Source: Piscinibacter lacus (GTDB lineage: Bacteria > Pseudomonadota > Gammaproteobacteria > Burkholderiales > Burkholderiaceae_C). From it: 64,000 nt of DNA. Of the stretch, positions 43,245-51,599 are shown piece after piece (position 1 is the stretch's first letter; each line of letters opens with the position of its first letter). A program made the position numbers and the translations under genes. Under the pieces are notes generated by a model. The model was given only the letters and a program-made list of their open reading frames with translations, was not told the origin of the DNA and ran no database searches. The stretch covers positions 1,364,001 to 1,428,000 of the forward strand of contig NZ_JAERRA010000001.1 of NCBI RefSeq assembly GCF_016735685.1, given 5' to 3'.

Positions 43245-44492
43245 ATGTCTTTCCCCCCCCATCGTCCTGCCCCTATCGTCCGGGCTGCCCCGCCGACTCC
43301 CGAGCCCCTGATCCTGCGGCCCCTGCCGCCCCGCAGCGAGGGAGGTTGGTGGCGCCTGCGTTGCGCGCTGATCCGCGCCGATGCAGTTGATCCCGCCCAA
43401 GTCGAGCAGGAGGCCTGGCTCGAGATGCCCGCGGCCGATCAGCCGCTCGACTGGGATCCGGCTGACCTTGAACCCTTCGCGATTGCCCTGGTGATGGCGG
43501 CCATGCGCGAGGGCCGCGACCTGCTGATCGATGGTGCTGTTTCCCTTCGACTGCTGGCAGGCCTGGAGGAGTGGGTGGGCCATTGGGCTCGCTTGCGGCC
43601 CGGCCGCTACCACCGTATCGCGCTGCGCTTGAGTACGCCGGACTGCCCGCCACCCCGGTGTCCGCCTGCCTCGCCGCAGTTGGCGGTAGTTGCTTTCTCG
43701 GGTGGCATCGATGCGCGCTACTCGCTCTGGCGTCACCGCCATGGCGTCGTGCAGCACCGACGCCGGCGTCTGGTGGCGGCCGTTATCGTGCAGGGCCTTG
43801 ACCTGCCGTTGAATCTTCCCGAGGCTTTCGCCACTGCCCAGGCCGAGGCGCAGCTCAGCCTGGATTCGCTCGGCCTGCCGTTGCTGCCGGTGCGTACTAA
43901 TCTGCGCCAGCTGACCGGCGCGGGCATCGATGAGGCCCATGGCGTGGTGCTGGTTGCCTGCCTTCAGCTGCTGAAGGCGCGAGCGGGAACGGCCTTGATC
44001 GGCAGTTCCGAGCCCTACGACGATTTGGTGCCCGGCTGGGGCAGTTCTCCACTGACCGATCACTTGCTATCCAGCGACAGTCTGCACATCGTTCACGATG
44101 GTGCCGAGGACGACCGCTGCGACAAGATCCGACTGCTGGCCCGTTGGCCCGACAGTACCGTGAACTTGCGGGTCTGCTTCCACTACGAGCTGGCTCGCGG
44201 CCGCAACTGCTTGCGCTGCGAGAAGTGCCTGCGCACCATCGCTGGCTTCGCCGTGCAGGGCCTGCCTGTGCCGGCGAGTCTGGGTGGAGATGCCGCTGTG
44301 CTGAGCCGGCGGGTGCCGTGGTTCAAGCTGCGCACGCCGGCTCAGGTGGTCGAGTGGCGCATCCTGCAGCGTCACGCAGCCCGCCGCCGTCCCGGTCTAC
44401 GCTGGGCGCGCTGGCTGCCCTGCCTCTTTTTGCACCACGCACTGTGGCTGCGCTGGCATCGACTGCGTGCTTTGTGGCGGTCCCCGGTCTGA
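43245..44492 (+). CDS. PP-loop ATPase-like protein of a polysaccharide cluster
   Basis: A 415-residue protein with the PP-loop motif SGGIDA (S152-A157) in VAFSGGIDARYSL, a downstream HGVDL-like strand (VIVQGLDLPLN), TNLRQL, and a triple-cysteine motif CLRCEKCLRT (C322, C325, C328). Proteins of this pattern, related to adenine-nucleotide alpha hydrolases and QueC, are frequent in surface-polysaccharide clusters, where their substrate is unknown. The usual SGG(V/I)DS motif has alanine in place of the last serine. Base use is less GC-biased than in the genes before it. It converges with the glycosyltransferase genes. Confidence 0.75.
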   Translation: MSFPPHRPAPIVRAAPPTPEPLILRPLPPRSEGGWWRLRCALIRADAVDPAQVEQEAWLEMPAADQPLDWDPADLEPFAIALVMAAMREGRDLLIDGAVSLRLLAGLEEWVGHWARLRPGRYHRIALRLSTPDCPPPRCPPASPQLAVVAFSGGIDARYSLWRHRHGVVQHRRRRLVAAVIVQGLDLPLNLPEAFATAQAEAQLSLDSLGLPLLPVRTNLRQLTGAGIDEAHGVVLVACLQLLKARAGTALIGSSEPYDDLVPGWGSSPLTDHLLSSDSLHIVHDGAEDDRCDKIRLLARWPDSTVNLRVCFHYELARGRNCLRCEKCLRTIAGFAVQGLPVPASLGGDAAVLSRRVPWFKLRTPAQVVEWRILQRHAARRRPGLRWARWLPCLFLHHALWLRWHRLRALWRSPV

Positions 44493-44499
44493 GTAGGCC

Positions 44500-45276
44500 T
44501 CAGTACTCGTCGGGCACCCGAGCTCGCACCGTTGGGGCCTGCCAGTAAGCTGAGATTCGACCTGTCATGCGGTGCATCAGCCGCGCCAGGGCCAGGTGCT
44601 TGCGTATCGAGCGCATCCAGCGTGCGCCCATTGCATGCGATCGGCTGGTGTGAGCCCGCCCGCTTGTACCGATGCGTGAAACCGCTTTCGCGTCAGGCCA
44701 AACCACCGCCGGCAGCAGCAGGCCCAAGGCGATACCGTGCTGCCAAGCATGGTCCAGCTCACTGTCAAGTGGTCGTTCGCGAGGGCGCAGCTGCTTGGCA
44801 AGCCGGAGTGCACCGTCCAAGCTGAGCAGATAGCCCTGGCCGCCGCTGGGGTTTTTGATTGGCAGGACGAGGCAGATCCCCGCCGCTTCGCCCCACAGAA
44901 GCCGTCCAACGGCCGGGCACAGATGGCCTAGCCGAACGCCATGCAATCCGCTTGGCCAATGCTGTCGGATCTTGTCCAGGCGCTGCGGTAGTGCCGGGTC
45001 CAGATGCAGGTCGTCCTCAAGCACCAGACCCCAAGGCTCGCCGGCCGCCACTTGTTCTAGCCAGGCCTGCCGGTGGCTCAGATAGCAGCCCCATTCGCCA
45101 GCCGAGAGCGCACAAGAGGCGGGCCGGGCGGCGGCTGGGGTCAGGCCGTCGATGGCCGGCAGGAAGCGTGCACTCAGCCCCAATGCCTGCAACTGGACCT
45201 CCATGTGCTGGCGGCGCCCATGGTCATGGGCCATGTTGAGGACGCGGATCGTCAGCCCTCGGGGTTCGCTGCTCAT
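44500..45276 (-). CDS. Family 25 glycosyltransferase (LPS/LOS type)
   Basis: A 258-residue GT25-family protein. After a short start (MSSEPRGLTIRVLNMAHDHGRRQHM) come IDGLTP, CYLSHRQAWLEQVA, and the acidic motif LVLEDDLHLDP with GQGYLLSLDGA; all are typical of lipooligosaccharide beta-galactosyltransferases. The true start at 45276 overlaps the pyruvyltransferase-like gene (ATGA). The sugar and acceptor cannot be told from sequence. It ends 8 bp from the convergent PP-loop gene. Confidence 0.87.
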   Translation of the reverse strand: MSSEPRGLTIRVLNMAHDHGRRQHMEVQLQALGLSARFLPAIDGLTPAAARPASCALSAGEWGCYLSHRQAWLEQVAAGEPWGLVLEDDLHLDPALPQRLDKIRQHWPSGLHGVRLGHLCPAVGRLLWGEAAGICLVLPIKNPSGGQGYLLSLDGALRLAKQLRPRERPLDSELDHAWQHGIALGLLLPAVVWPDAKAVSRIGTSGRAHTSRSHAMGARWMRSIRKHLALARLMHRMTGRISAYWQAPTVRARVPDEY

Positions 45277-46400
45277 GCCAGCACCTCGGCAAGATGCCGT
45301 GCCATGCGTGCCCGGCAGTACAGGAAACCGTCGCGCCAGCCGGGATCGCCAGCCAGGCCGGCGGCTAGTTTGCCGATGCGCTCGGCCGTCTCCCGCAGCA
45401 CACACGGTGCCGCTGCAGTATGCGCTTCGCCGGGCAGCCGCAGATGGGCTTCATCCAGGCGGGTCATCGCGTAGAGGATCTGCTTCTTGGCCTCGTTTAG
45501 GGTCGAGAGACTCGGCCCAGCCGCTCGGCCGATCATGATCGGCAGGCTGCCCAGGCCCATTGCATTGATGGCGAAGTGATACGTGTCGGTCAGGCAGAAG
45601 CGGGTATGCCGCATCAGCCGACGGTGCCAGCGGAAGCCCAGATCGCTCAGGCGGCGCGGACGACGCTGAATCAGCCAATCGATGGAGATGCCCCGCAGCC
45701 CGGTCACGCGCTCGACCTCGACCACCAGCCGGGCGGCATCGCCCGGCGGCAAGCCACGGCCGAAGGCATGCGCGAACCAGCCACCGCGCCAGCGGCTCGG
45801 GGCCGGCCAGTCCGCCAGGCTCGCGCAGTCGAAGCCTAGATTCAGGCCCCGCAACTCCAAGTCATAGTTCTGCCCTAGCCGCTGCAGTGCGCGCAGCGAG
45901 CCGGTGTCGCGCACGATCACCGCATCGCAGCGCTGCAGGAATCGCGCGCTCGCCTTAGCCAGTTCCGGCCGTTCCGTCAGGGCGCCCTGTAATCCCAGGA
46001 AGCACCCCCCGGCAGCCACCACGCGCATACCATCGGGCAGTTGGTCCGGGTCGGGAAGATAGAGCGACTGCCAGTTGACCAAGGCTTCCGCGGGATCGAG
46101 GACTCCGTGCAGCCGACGCTCGCGGTCGAAGTAGGACTCGAGCGCCCAAAGCGCGTTGTTCTGGAAATCGCCCCAGTACACCAGGGCCTGGTGGTCCTGC
46201 AGTTGGCGCGGATCGCGCAGCAGATTGAAGCGCAGGCGGCCTACCCGTGTTCGGTTCTGGCTGACGTAGTACTGCGGAAACCAACCTAGGCCCCGCAGCA
46301 CTGGATCGGCCGCAAGATCGACCGAGTACATACCGCTGTTACGCGGGTTGAAGGCACATACGACCGCGGCAGATCGGCCAGATTGAGAGAGCGAATTCAA
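45273..46400 (-). CDS. Polysaccharide pyruvyl transferase-like protein
   Basis: A 375-residue protein of the polysaccharide pyruvyl-transferase type (PF04230): AVIVRDTGSLRALQRLG in the middle and CLTDTYHFAINAMGLGSLPIMIG near residue 280 are the recognisable parts. These enzymes usually transfer pyruvate from PEP to a sugar to make a ketal; a related role in modifying the surface glycan is inferred. No signal peptide or membrane segment. It overlaps both neighbours by 4 bp and so is coupled in the minus-strand glycan operon. Confidence 0.68.
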   Translation of the reverse strand: MNSLSQSGRSAAVVCAFNPRNSGMYSVDLAADPVLRGLGWFPQYYVSQNRTRVGRLRFNLLRDPRQLQDHQALVYWGDFQNNALWALESYFDRERRLHGVLDPAEALVNWQSLYLPDPDQLPDGMRVVAAGGCFLGLQGALTERPELAKASARFLQRCDAVIVRDTGSLRALQRLGQNYDLELRGLNLGFDCASLADWPAPSRWRGGWFAHAFGRGLPPGDAARLVVEVERVTGLRGISIDWLIQRRPRRLSDLGFRWHRRLMRHTRFCLTDTYHFAINAMGLGSLPIMIGRAAGPSLSTLNEAKKQILYAMTRLDEAHLRLPGEAHTAAAPCVLRETAERIGKLAAGLAGDPGWRDGFLYCRARMARHLAEVLA

Positions 46401-47230
46401 TGTCGTACGGATTCAACAAGCCAGGCCGCCCGAAGCTCATCCAAAGGGATCGGCGACTTCCATTGACCATAAAGCCAAGCTTCCAAACGCGACCGGAGTA
46501 ATCGTTGCATAGGTGTAAAAACAGTATTCATGCGTGGTCTGCCATGAAACTTCACGATGAAGGCGTCGTGAATCATCTTGCGTGCCTGCGCCGGGTACTT
46601 TCGGCCAATCCGGTTAGTCTGCTTGTAGCTAATGACCATGCCGTCAGGAAAATGCTCGATGAGCGACGTCAGGCCGAGATCCCGGGCTGCTTCGTTTAGA
46701 TAATCCTGATCGCCAGGAATGAGTTGCCGGTAGCGACGGCCTTCCAAATACGCCGCCGGGATAGCGTGGAGCGGACCTTTCCGGATGCGCATGACGGATG
46801 AATTGCTGCCCGGATGGTGCCAATCCCGGACGGTTAGCAAGGCAGCCGGATGCTGCAAGGCAAACTCCACGAGAGGTTCAAGCGGCTTGCGGATGACCAG
46901 CGTCAGATCAAGATATAGGAACTCATCGAAAGCTACCCTCTCTGGGTCGAAGAGGGCGAGCTTGCGCAGGGTTGGATGCTCGCCATGTCGAGCGAAAACA
47001 TCCCATGCCGCGCAGTCGTGCTGCTCAATCGTCCCGGGAAGATCGCGCTGCCGGTCGGTGTAGCAGTGGAGCTTGAACGGGCGCACCATCTGTGCTTGCA
47101 GCATGGCGTGGAGCCTGCGGATATAGAGGTCGGCAAGACCGTTCATTTCGCCGCTAGCCAAGCAGACGATCGGCAGGACGGGCGTGGTACCTCTGTCGCC
47201 TGAGGCACGGGCTAATTGAGCTTTCATCAT
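46397..47230 (-). CDS. GT-A type glycosyltransferase-like protein with altered DXD
   Basis: A 277-residue protein resembling glycogenin/GT8-like enzymes: start of the Rossmann half IVCLASGEMNGLADLYIRRL, PFKLHCYTDR, LRKLALFDPE, then FLYLDLTLVIRKPLEPL. The strand that normally ends in a DXD metal motif reads D108-L109-T110, so the second aspartate is replaced. WHHPGSNSSVMR and GDQDYLNEA fit the family. The start is at 47230 (or 47227); the frame runs further upstream without support. This gene and the next are clearly less GC-rich than the surroundings. It overlaps the pyruvyltransferase-like gene by 4 bp. Confidence 0.7.
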   Translation of the reverse strand: MMKAQLARASGDRGTTPVLPIVCLASGEMNGLADLYIRRLHAMLQAQMVRPFKLHCYTDRQRDLPGTIEQHDCAAWDVFARHGEHPTLRKLALFDPERVAFDEFLYLDLTLVIRKPLEPLVEFALQHPAALLTVRDWHHPGSNSSVMRIRKGPLHAIPAAYLEGRRYRQLIPGDQDYLNEAARDLGLTSLIEHFPDGMVISYKQTNRIGRKYPAQARKMIHDAFIVKFHGRPRMNTVFTPMQRLLRSRLEAWLYGQWKSPIPLDELRAAWLVESVRH

Positions 47231-47304
47231 GTTCGGCTTGCGGTGCGATGCCGCCCGGAGGACCGCCGGCGGGACGGGCGACAGGGCGCTTGAATCGGAC
47301 GGTC

Positions 47305-48369
47305 TCAAGTCTCCTGGATTTGCTCAATGCCCAACGATGTGAACAGCGCGGACATTTCCTCGTATTCTGTTGTATTCTTGAAGCGGATTCGCGACCAGCC
47401 GAAGGCCGCTACGCGAGTTGGCGTGGGCTGTACCTGACGCGCGAAGATCAGGCCGGATGAGCGTACCCCTGCGACATAGTCAAACCGGGCCGAGGCAAGC
47501 CAGGTTTCGAGTGGCTCTATCGGCTCAACCAGTTCGTAGTCTGGGTGCCGGAGTTCATGATTTGCGTCCTTTGGATGCGGCTTATAAAGGATCCGCACGC
47601 AGCCTTGCGATTTTAGCCAAGCGTGAATATTATTCTGCGTTCGCTGCACATCCGCCGCAGCCATCAAGCCGCTGCCGGCTAGGGGTTGACCGATGACTAG
47701 TCCGACTCCCCCGGCTGCATCGGCTGAAGACGGCGGCGTATGAACTACACCTCGTTCAGCTAGCGGGCGCAGTACGCAAGTTCTGGTCTGCGGATAGGCG
47801 TGCGGCAACCCTGCCAACACGTAGATGCGGTCGCAGAAGGCCGCATCCGATCCGATGCGGTCGCCTGCGAAGGGGGTGTAGTTCAGCTCTGGCGCCACCA
47901 GCCGACGCAACTTGCGTAGCCACTGGGCAACGCGCTTGGCCAAGCTCAGCGGGTAGCGTCGAATACTGATCAGCCCATCGGGCAGGATACGGGCCAGCCG
48001 CTGGCTGGCGCCGCAGCGGCGCGGCAGGTCGTGCAGGAAGTAGTTGATGGCCTCGGTGTCGAAGACTGCGCTGTGCAGCACCACGGTGTTGCAGGGTCCC
48101 ACCACGCCGGCCACCTCGCGCAGGTTGCGGCGCAGGCGGCGCAGCCCACCGAAGGGGCCGGGCAGCGGTTCCCAGCGGGGCCAGGCCAGGTAGTGGCAGG
48201 CATCCCATTCGTCCGAACGGACGAGTTTGGCAAGTCCCGGCTTGTACCAGACCAGTACTTGGCGGCTTCCTGCCTCGTGGGTGGCAGCGATCTGTCGCGC
48301 CGCCAGCAACTGCAGCGGCGAGGCGACGAAGTAAACGGCGCAACGCGCTACCTTGACGGGCGCATTCAT
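47305..48369 (-). CDS. Polysialyltransferase-like protein
   Basis: A 354-residue protein with the pattern of the alpha-2,8-polysialyltransferase family (PF07388): YFVASPLQLLAARQIAA at the N-terminus, the middle ILPDGLISIRRYPLS, and the phosphate-binding segment RILYKPHPKDANHE, then YVAGVRSSGL. These GT-B enzymes transfer sialic acid or similar sugars from CMP-sugars to surface glycans. No neuraminic acid synthesis genes (neuA, neuB, neuC) are in the window, so the donor is unknown. It overlaps the GT4 gene by 4 bp. Confidence 0.7.
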   Translation of the reverse strand: MNAPVKVARCAVYFVASPLQLLAARQIAATHEAGSRQVLVWYKPGLAKLVRSDEWDACHYLAWPRWEPLPGPFGGLRRLRRNLREVAGVVGPCNTVVLHSAVFDTEAINYFLHDLPRRCGASQRLARILPDGLISIRRYPLSLAKRVAQWLRKLRRLVAPELNYTPFAGDRIGSDAAFCDRIYVLAGLPHAYPQTRTCVLRPLAERGVVHTPPSSADAAGGVGLVIGQPLAGSGLMAAADVQRTQNNIHAWLKSQGCVRILYKPHPKDANHELRHPDYELVEPIEPLETWLASARFDYVAGVRSSGLIFARQVQPTPTRVAAFGWSRIRFKNTTEYEEMSALFTSLGIEQIQET

Positions 48370-49490
48370 GTGCGACTCGTGGCGGCCAAAAGGCCGCGAT
48401 ACACCGCCAGATTCCCCCCCACCATCGCCTCCAGCGAGAAGTTGGCCTGCACCCGCGCCCGCGCGGCGGCGCCCAGGCGGCTGCGCTCGGCCGGGTCGCC
48501 GAGCAAGTGGTCAAGGTGGGTGGCCAGGGTGGTGGCGTCGCCGGGCTCGATGAGGGCGCCGGTTTCGCCCGGCACGACGATCTCGGGGATGCCGCCCGCG
48601 CGGCCGGCGACGATGGGCAGGCCGCAGGCGGCGGCCTGGAGCAGGGCCACGCCCAGGCCCTCCATCTCGGCCGGGTGGGCCATCAGCTCGCAGGCCGGCA
48701 GCAGGCGCGGCAGGTCCTGGCGGAAGCCGGGGAAGAGCACCGGCCCGCCATCGGGCAGCGCGCCGTGCAGGCCGGCCGCGCGGGCCTCGGCCACGATGGC
48801 GGCATGCAGCGGGCCCTGGCCCAGCAGCAGCACCCGGGCGCGCGGGTGGCGGGCCAGCACGCCGGGCAGGGCGGCCAGCAGGGTGCGGTGGCCCTTGCGG
48901 GCGATGAACTGGGCGGCCATCACCAGCAGCAGGGTGTCGGGCGCCAGGCCCAGTTCGGCGCGGATGGCGGCGCGGTCGGGATGGTCGGCGGCGATGGGCG
49001 CATAGGCGGTGGTATCCACCGCGCTGGGCACGCAGACCAGCTTGGCCTCGGGCACGCCCTCGGCGCGCAGCACGGTGCGTATGCCTTCGGAGATGGTGAC
49101 GATGCGGTCGTGCAGGCGGTACTTCAGGCCCGCCCACAGCCGCGATTCGGGGTTGTCGACACGCCGGCTCAGCACCACCTGCACGCCTTCCAGCCGCGCG
49201 GCCAGGGCGCCCAGCACATCGCTGCCGCGCCGGCTGTGCAGGTGGACGAGATCCGGTCGCTCGGCACGGATCAGCCGGCGCAGGCGGCCGACCAGGCCCA
49301 GGTCCAGGTCGCCGCCCATGGGCAGTTCATGCACCCGGGCATGCGCCGCGGCGGCGCCGGCAATCGCGCTGCCGGGCGGGCAGGCCAGCACGCTGTCGAC
49401 CCCCGCCGCGCGCAGGCCGCGCAGCAGGAAGACGACTTGCAGCGCGCCGCCATAGAGGTGGCGGCCGGCTTCGACATGCAGCACTTTCAT
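48366..49490 (-). CDS. Family 4 glycosyltransferase
   Basis: A 374-residue GT-B enzyme: MKVLHVEAGRHLYGGALQV at the N-terminus, DLVHLHSRRGSDVLGALAARL, LLVMAAQFIARKGHRTLLAAL, and the C-terminal nucleotide-sugar site EMEGLGVALLQAAACGLPIVA. The donor and acceptor are unknown. The start at 49490 overlaps the heptosyltransferase gene stop (ATGA), so the two are translated together. GC content returns to the genome level here, in contrast to the two genes downstream. Confidence 0.92.
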   Translation of the reverse strand: MKVLHVEAGRHLYGGALQVVFLLRGLRAAGVDSVLACPPGSAIAGAAAAHARVHELPMGGDLDLGLVGRLRRLIRAERPDLVHLHSRRGSDVLGALAARLEGVQVVLSRRVDNPESRLWAGLKYRLHDRIVTISEGIRTVLRAEGVPEAKLVCVPSAVDTTAYAPIAADHPDRAAIRAELGLAPDTLLLVMAAQFIARKGHRTLLAALPGVLARHPRARVLLLGQGPLHAAIVAEARAAGLHGALPDGGPVLFPGFRQDLPRLLPACELMAHPAEMEGLGVALLQAAACGLPIVAGRAGGIPEIVVPGETGALIEPGDATTLATHLDHLLGDPAERSRLGAAARARVQANFSLEAMVGGNLAVYRGLLAATSRT

Positions 49491-50590
49491 GCGGGGTTCA
49501 GGGGCAGGATGGGCCGGCGCCGGGCCGGCTCGGCAGCGGCCAGCACGGCTTCGGCGGCAGCCCAGACGGATTCGGCCGTGTGGTCGCGCATGCAGTCGAA
49601 GCGGCCGTCGCAGCTCGGCCGGCGGCGGCAGGGCGAGCAGCTTCGGCCACTGTAGAGCACGCGGGTGGTGGGCAGGCCGGCATCGAGGTAGGGCCGAGTC
49701 GAGCCGAACAGAGCGACGGTCGGCACCTTCAGCGCGGTGCCGGCATGGGTCAGGCCGGTGTCGACGCCGACCAGCAGCCGGGCCGAGGCGATGACGGCCA
49801 GGCTGGCATCCAGCGGCAGGCGGCCGGCCAGGCTGAGGCTGCCGGGCATGCGGGCCGCCAGCACGGCCGAGGCCTCGGCCTCGGCCGGCCCGCCGAGCAG
49901 CACCGGCACGAGGCCGGCGGCGCGCGCCTGGGCCCCCAGAGCCTGCCATTCGGTCTCGAACCAGTGCTTCTGCGGCCGCGTCGTCCAGGGGCAGAACACC
50001 GCGTGGGCCTGGCCGGGGGCCAGGCCGGCGGCGGTCAGGGCGGTCCCGGCCTGGGCCCGGGCCTCGGCACGCAGCACCAGGTCGGGCTGGAAGGCGGCCT
50101 CGGGTGCGCCGAGGTGGCGGGCCAGGGCGCGGTACTCGCGGCCCATCAGCGCCTCTTGCGGCAAGGCCGGGGACAGGGTGAGGGTTTCGGTGGCCAGCCA
50201 GTGCGAGGGCTCGCGGCCCTTGAGGGCCAGCCGCCGCGGGGCACCGCTACACCAGGCCCACAGCCCACTCTTGAGCAGGCTTTGTGCATCGATCGCCAGA
50301 TCGAAGCGTTTTGCACGCAACTGCTTTCGCAAGGCGAGGGCGCTGCGAAGCACCTGGATCCTCTGACCGCTAACCCACAGCTTCTGCCATTCGCTTCGGG
50401 GCCAGACGATGATCTGATCGAGTCTCGGATGCTCCCGCAGCAACGGGGCTGCTGCGGGCTCGACCAGCCAGCTGATGTGGGCATCCGGCCAGCGCGCGCG
50501 CAGCGCCGGGATCAGTCCCGAGGCCATGATCACGTCGCCCAGCGCCGACATGCGGACGATCAGGATGCGGACGGTTTGACTCACTACCAT
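49487..50590 (-). CDS. Family 9 glycosyltransferase (heptosyltransferase type)
   Basis: A 367-residue GT9 protein. The first segment RILIVRMSALGDVIMASGLI is the family N-terminus; HISWLVEPAAAPLL, AKRFDLAIDAQSLLKSGLWA, FCPWTTRPQKHW and LLVGVDTGLTHAGTALKVPTV follow. It resembles WaaC-type ADP-heptose:LPS heptosyltransferases, which build the inner core of lipopolysaccharide. The start at 50590 is taken just before the first beta strand. It is the first gene of the minus-strand glycan operon and diverges from the GT2-like gene at 50676. Confidence 0.9.
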   Translation of the reverse strand: MVVSQTVRILIVRMSALGDVIMASGLIPALRARWPDAHISWLVEPAAAPLLREHPRLDQIIVWPRSEWQKLWVSGQRIQVLRSALALRKQLRAKRFDLAIDAQSLLKSGLWAWCSGAPRRLALKGREPSHWLATETLTLSPALPQEALMGREYRALARHLGAPEAAFQPDLVLRAEARAQAGTALTAAGLAPGQAHAVFCPWTTRPQKHWFETEWQALGAQARAAGLVPVLLGGPAEAEASAVLAARMPGSLSLAGRLPLDASLAVIASARLLVGVDTGLTHAGTALKVPTVALFGSTRPYLDAGLPTTRVLYSGRSCSPCRRRPSCDGRFDCMRDHTAESVWAAAEAVLAAAEPARRRPILPLNPA

Positions 50591-50675
50591 CGCCCCCCAA
50601 AACGCAGAGGGAGGGGCTTGGATCGCCCATCCACAGCGTCTCCCTTGCCAACCCGCATCACCGCACCTGCTGACC

Positions 50676-51599
50676 ATGGTTGCGAGCATCGAAAAGCTAA
50701 GGCGCTCATGGCGCAAGTCCCCCCGGCATTGGCTTCGGTCGATGCAGCACGGTCTGCTGCGTGCCGTGGCGCCCCTGCGCAATGAGTTGCGCTGGCAATG
50801 CCTGCTTGCCCAGCGCATGCAGTCCGAAACACGCAGGGCGCGATGCGCCGTCACGCTGACGAGTTACCCGGCGCGTTATCCCACCCTGGCCGCCACGATC
50901 AAGTCCCTCCTGGCGCAGCGGCTGCGGCCCGCTGAGGTCGTACTCAGCCTTTACGCCGGCGACGTTGCCGCCCTGCCGCACCAAGTCCTTGCCCTCCAGG
51001 CCCACGGCTTGCGGCTGATGGTCAGCGAGGACAACCTGAAGGTCTACCTCAAGCTCATCCCCGCGTTGCGCAGCGCCAGCGACGTCGTCTGGGTAACTGC
51101 CGACGACGATATCTACTACCCGCCTGATTGGCTGGAGACGCTCTGGGGCGCGCACGAAGCAAAGCCCGATGCCATCGTGTGCCGGCGCGCACATGTCCTG
51201 CGCTGGGGCGAGGATGGTTACCTGCTGCCCTATCGCGTATGGCCCAAGCGGACGGCGCTTGGCGCGGCGAGCGATCCGCTCTTCTTGACTGGCGTCGGGG
51301 GCGTGCTCTATCCGCCGGGCAGCCTTCATCCTGAAGTAACCCGGTCGGACCTTTTCCTGGCCCTGAGTCCCAATGCGGACGACATCTGGCTCAACGCGAT
51401 GGCGCGCCGCATCGGCACGCCCATCCTGCGCGTTGGACCGGTCGATGAGCCCATCACTTGGATGCGCAGCCAGCGAGAGGGCCTCTTCCGACTCAATGCC
51501 CGCGGCCACAACAACGACGAGTGCCTTGCGCGCATGGCGGCGCATTTCGGCCCCGACTTCCTGCGTCCGCAAGCTCAAGGAAAGTCCCTGGCTGATTGA
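50676..51599 (+). CDS. GT2-like glycosyltransferase
   Basis: A 307-residue protein with [35 protein letters not shown], and [19 protein letters not shown], in which the triple aspartate corresponds to the metal-binding DXD of GT-A enzymes. [11 protein letters not shown] follows. Similar proteins occur in LPS/capsule clusters and are poorly characterised. It has its own orientation, with 85 bp to the heptosyltransferase gene, and its 3' end overlaps the end of the MsbA-type gene by 25 bp on the opposite strand. Confidence 0.78.
   Translation: MVASIEKLRRSWRKSPRHWLRSMQHGLLRAVAPLRNELRWQCLLAQRMQSETRRARCAVTLTSYPARYPTLAATIKSLLAQRLRPAEVVLSLYAGDVAALPHQVLALQAHGLRLMVSEDNLKVYLKLIPALRSASDVVWVTADDDIYYPPDWLETLWGAHEAKPDAIVCRRAHVLRWGEDGYLLPYRVWPKRTALGAASDPLFLTGVGGVLYPPGSLHPEVTRSDLFLALSPNADDIWLNAMARRIGTPILRVGPVDEPITWMRSQREGLFRLNARGHNNDECLARMAAHFGPDFLRPQAQGKSLAD

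Noticed and set aside
38581..44063. Two very long minus-strand frames (1100 and 974 codons) opposite the signalling genes
   Set aside because: They are antisense shadows of GGDEF/EAL genes; their residue composition reflects reverse-complemented GC-rich codons.
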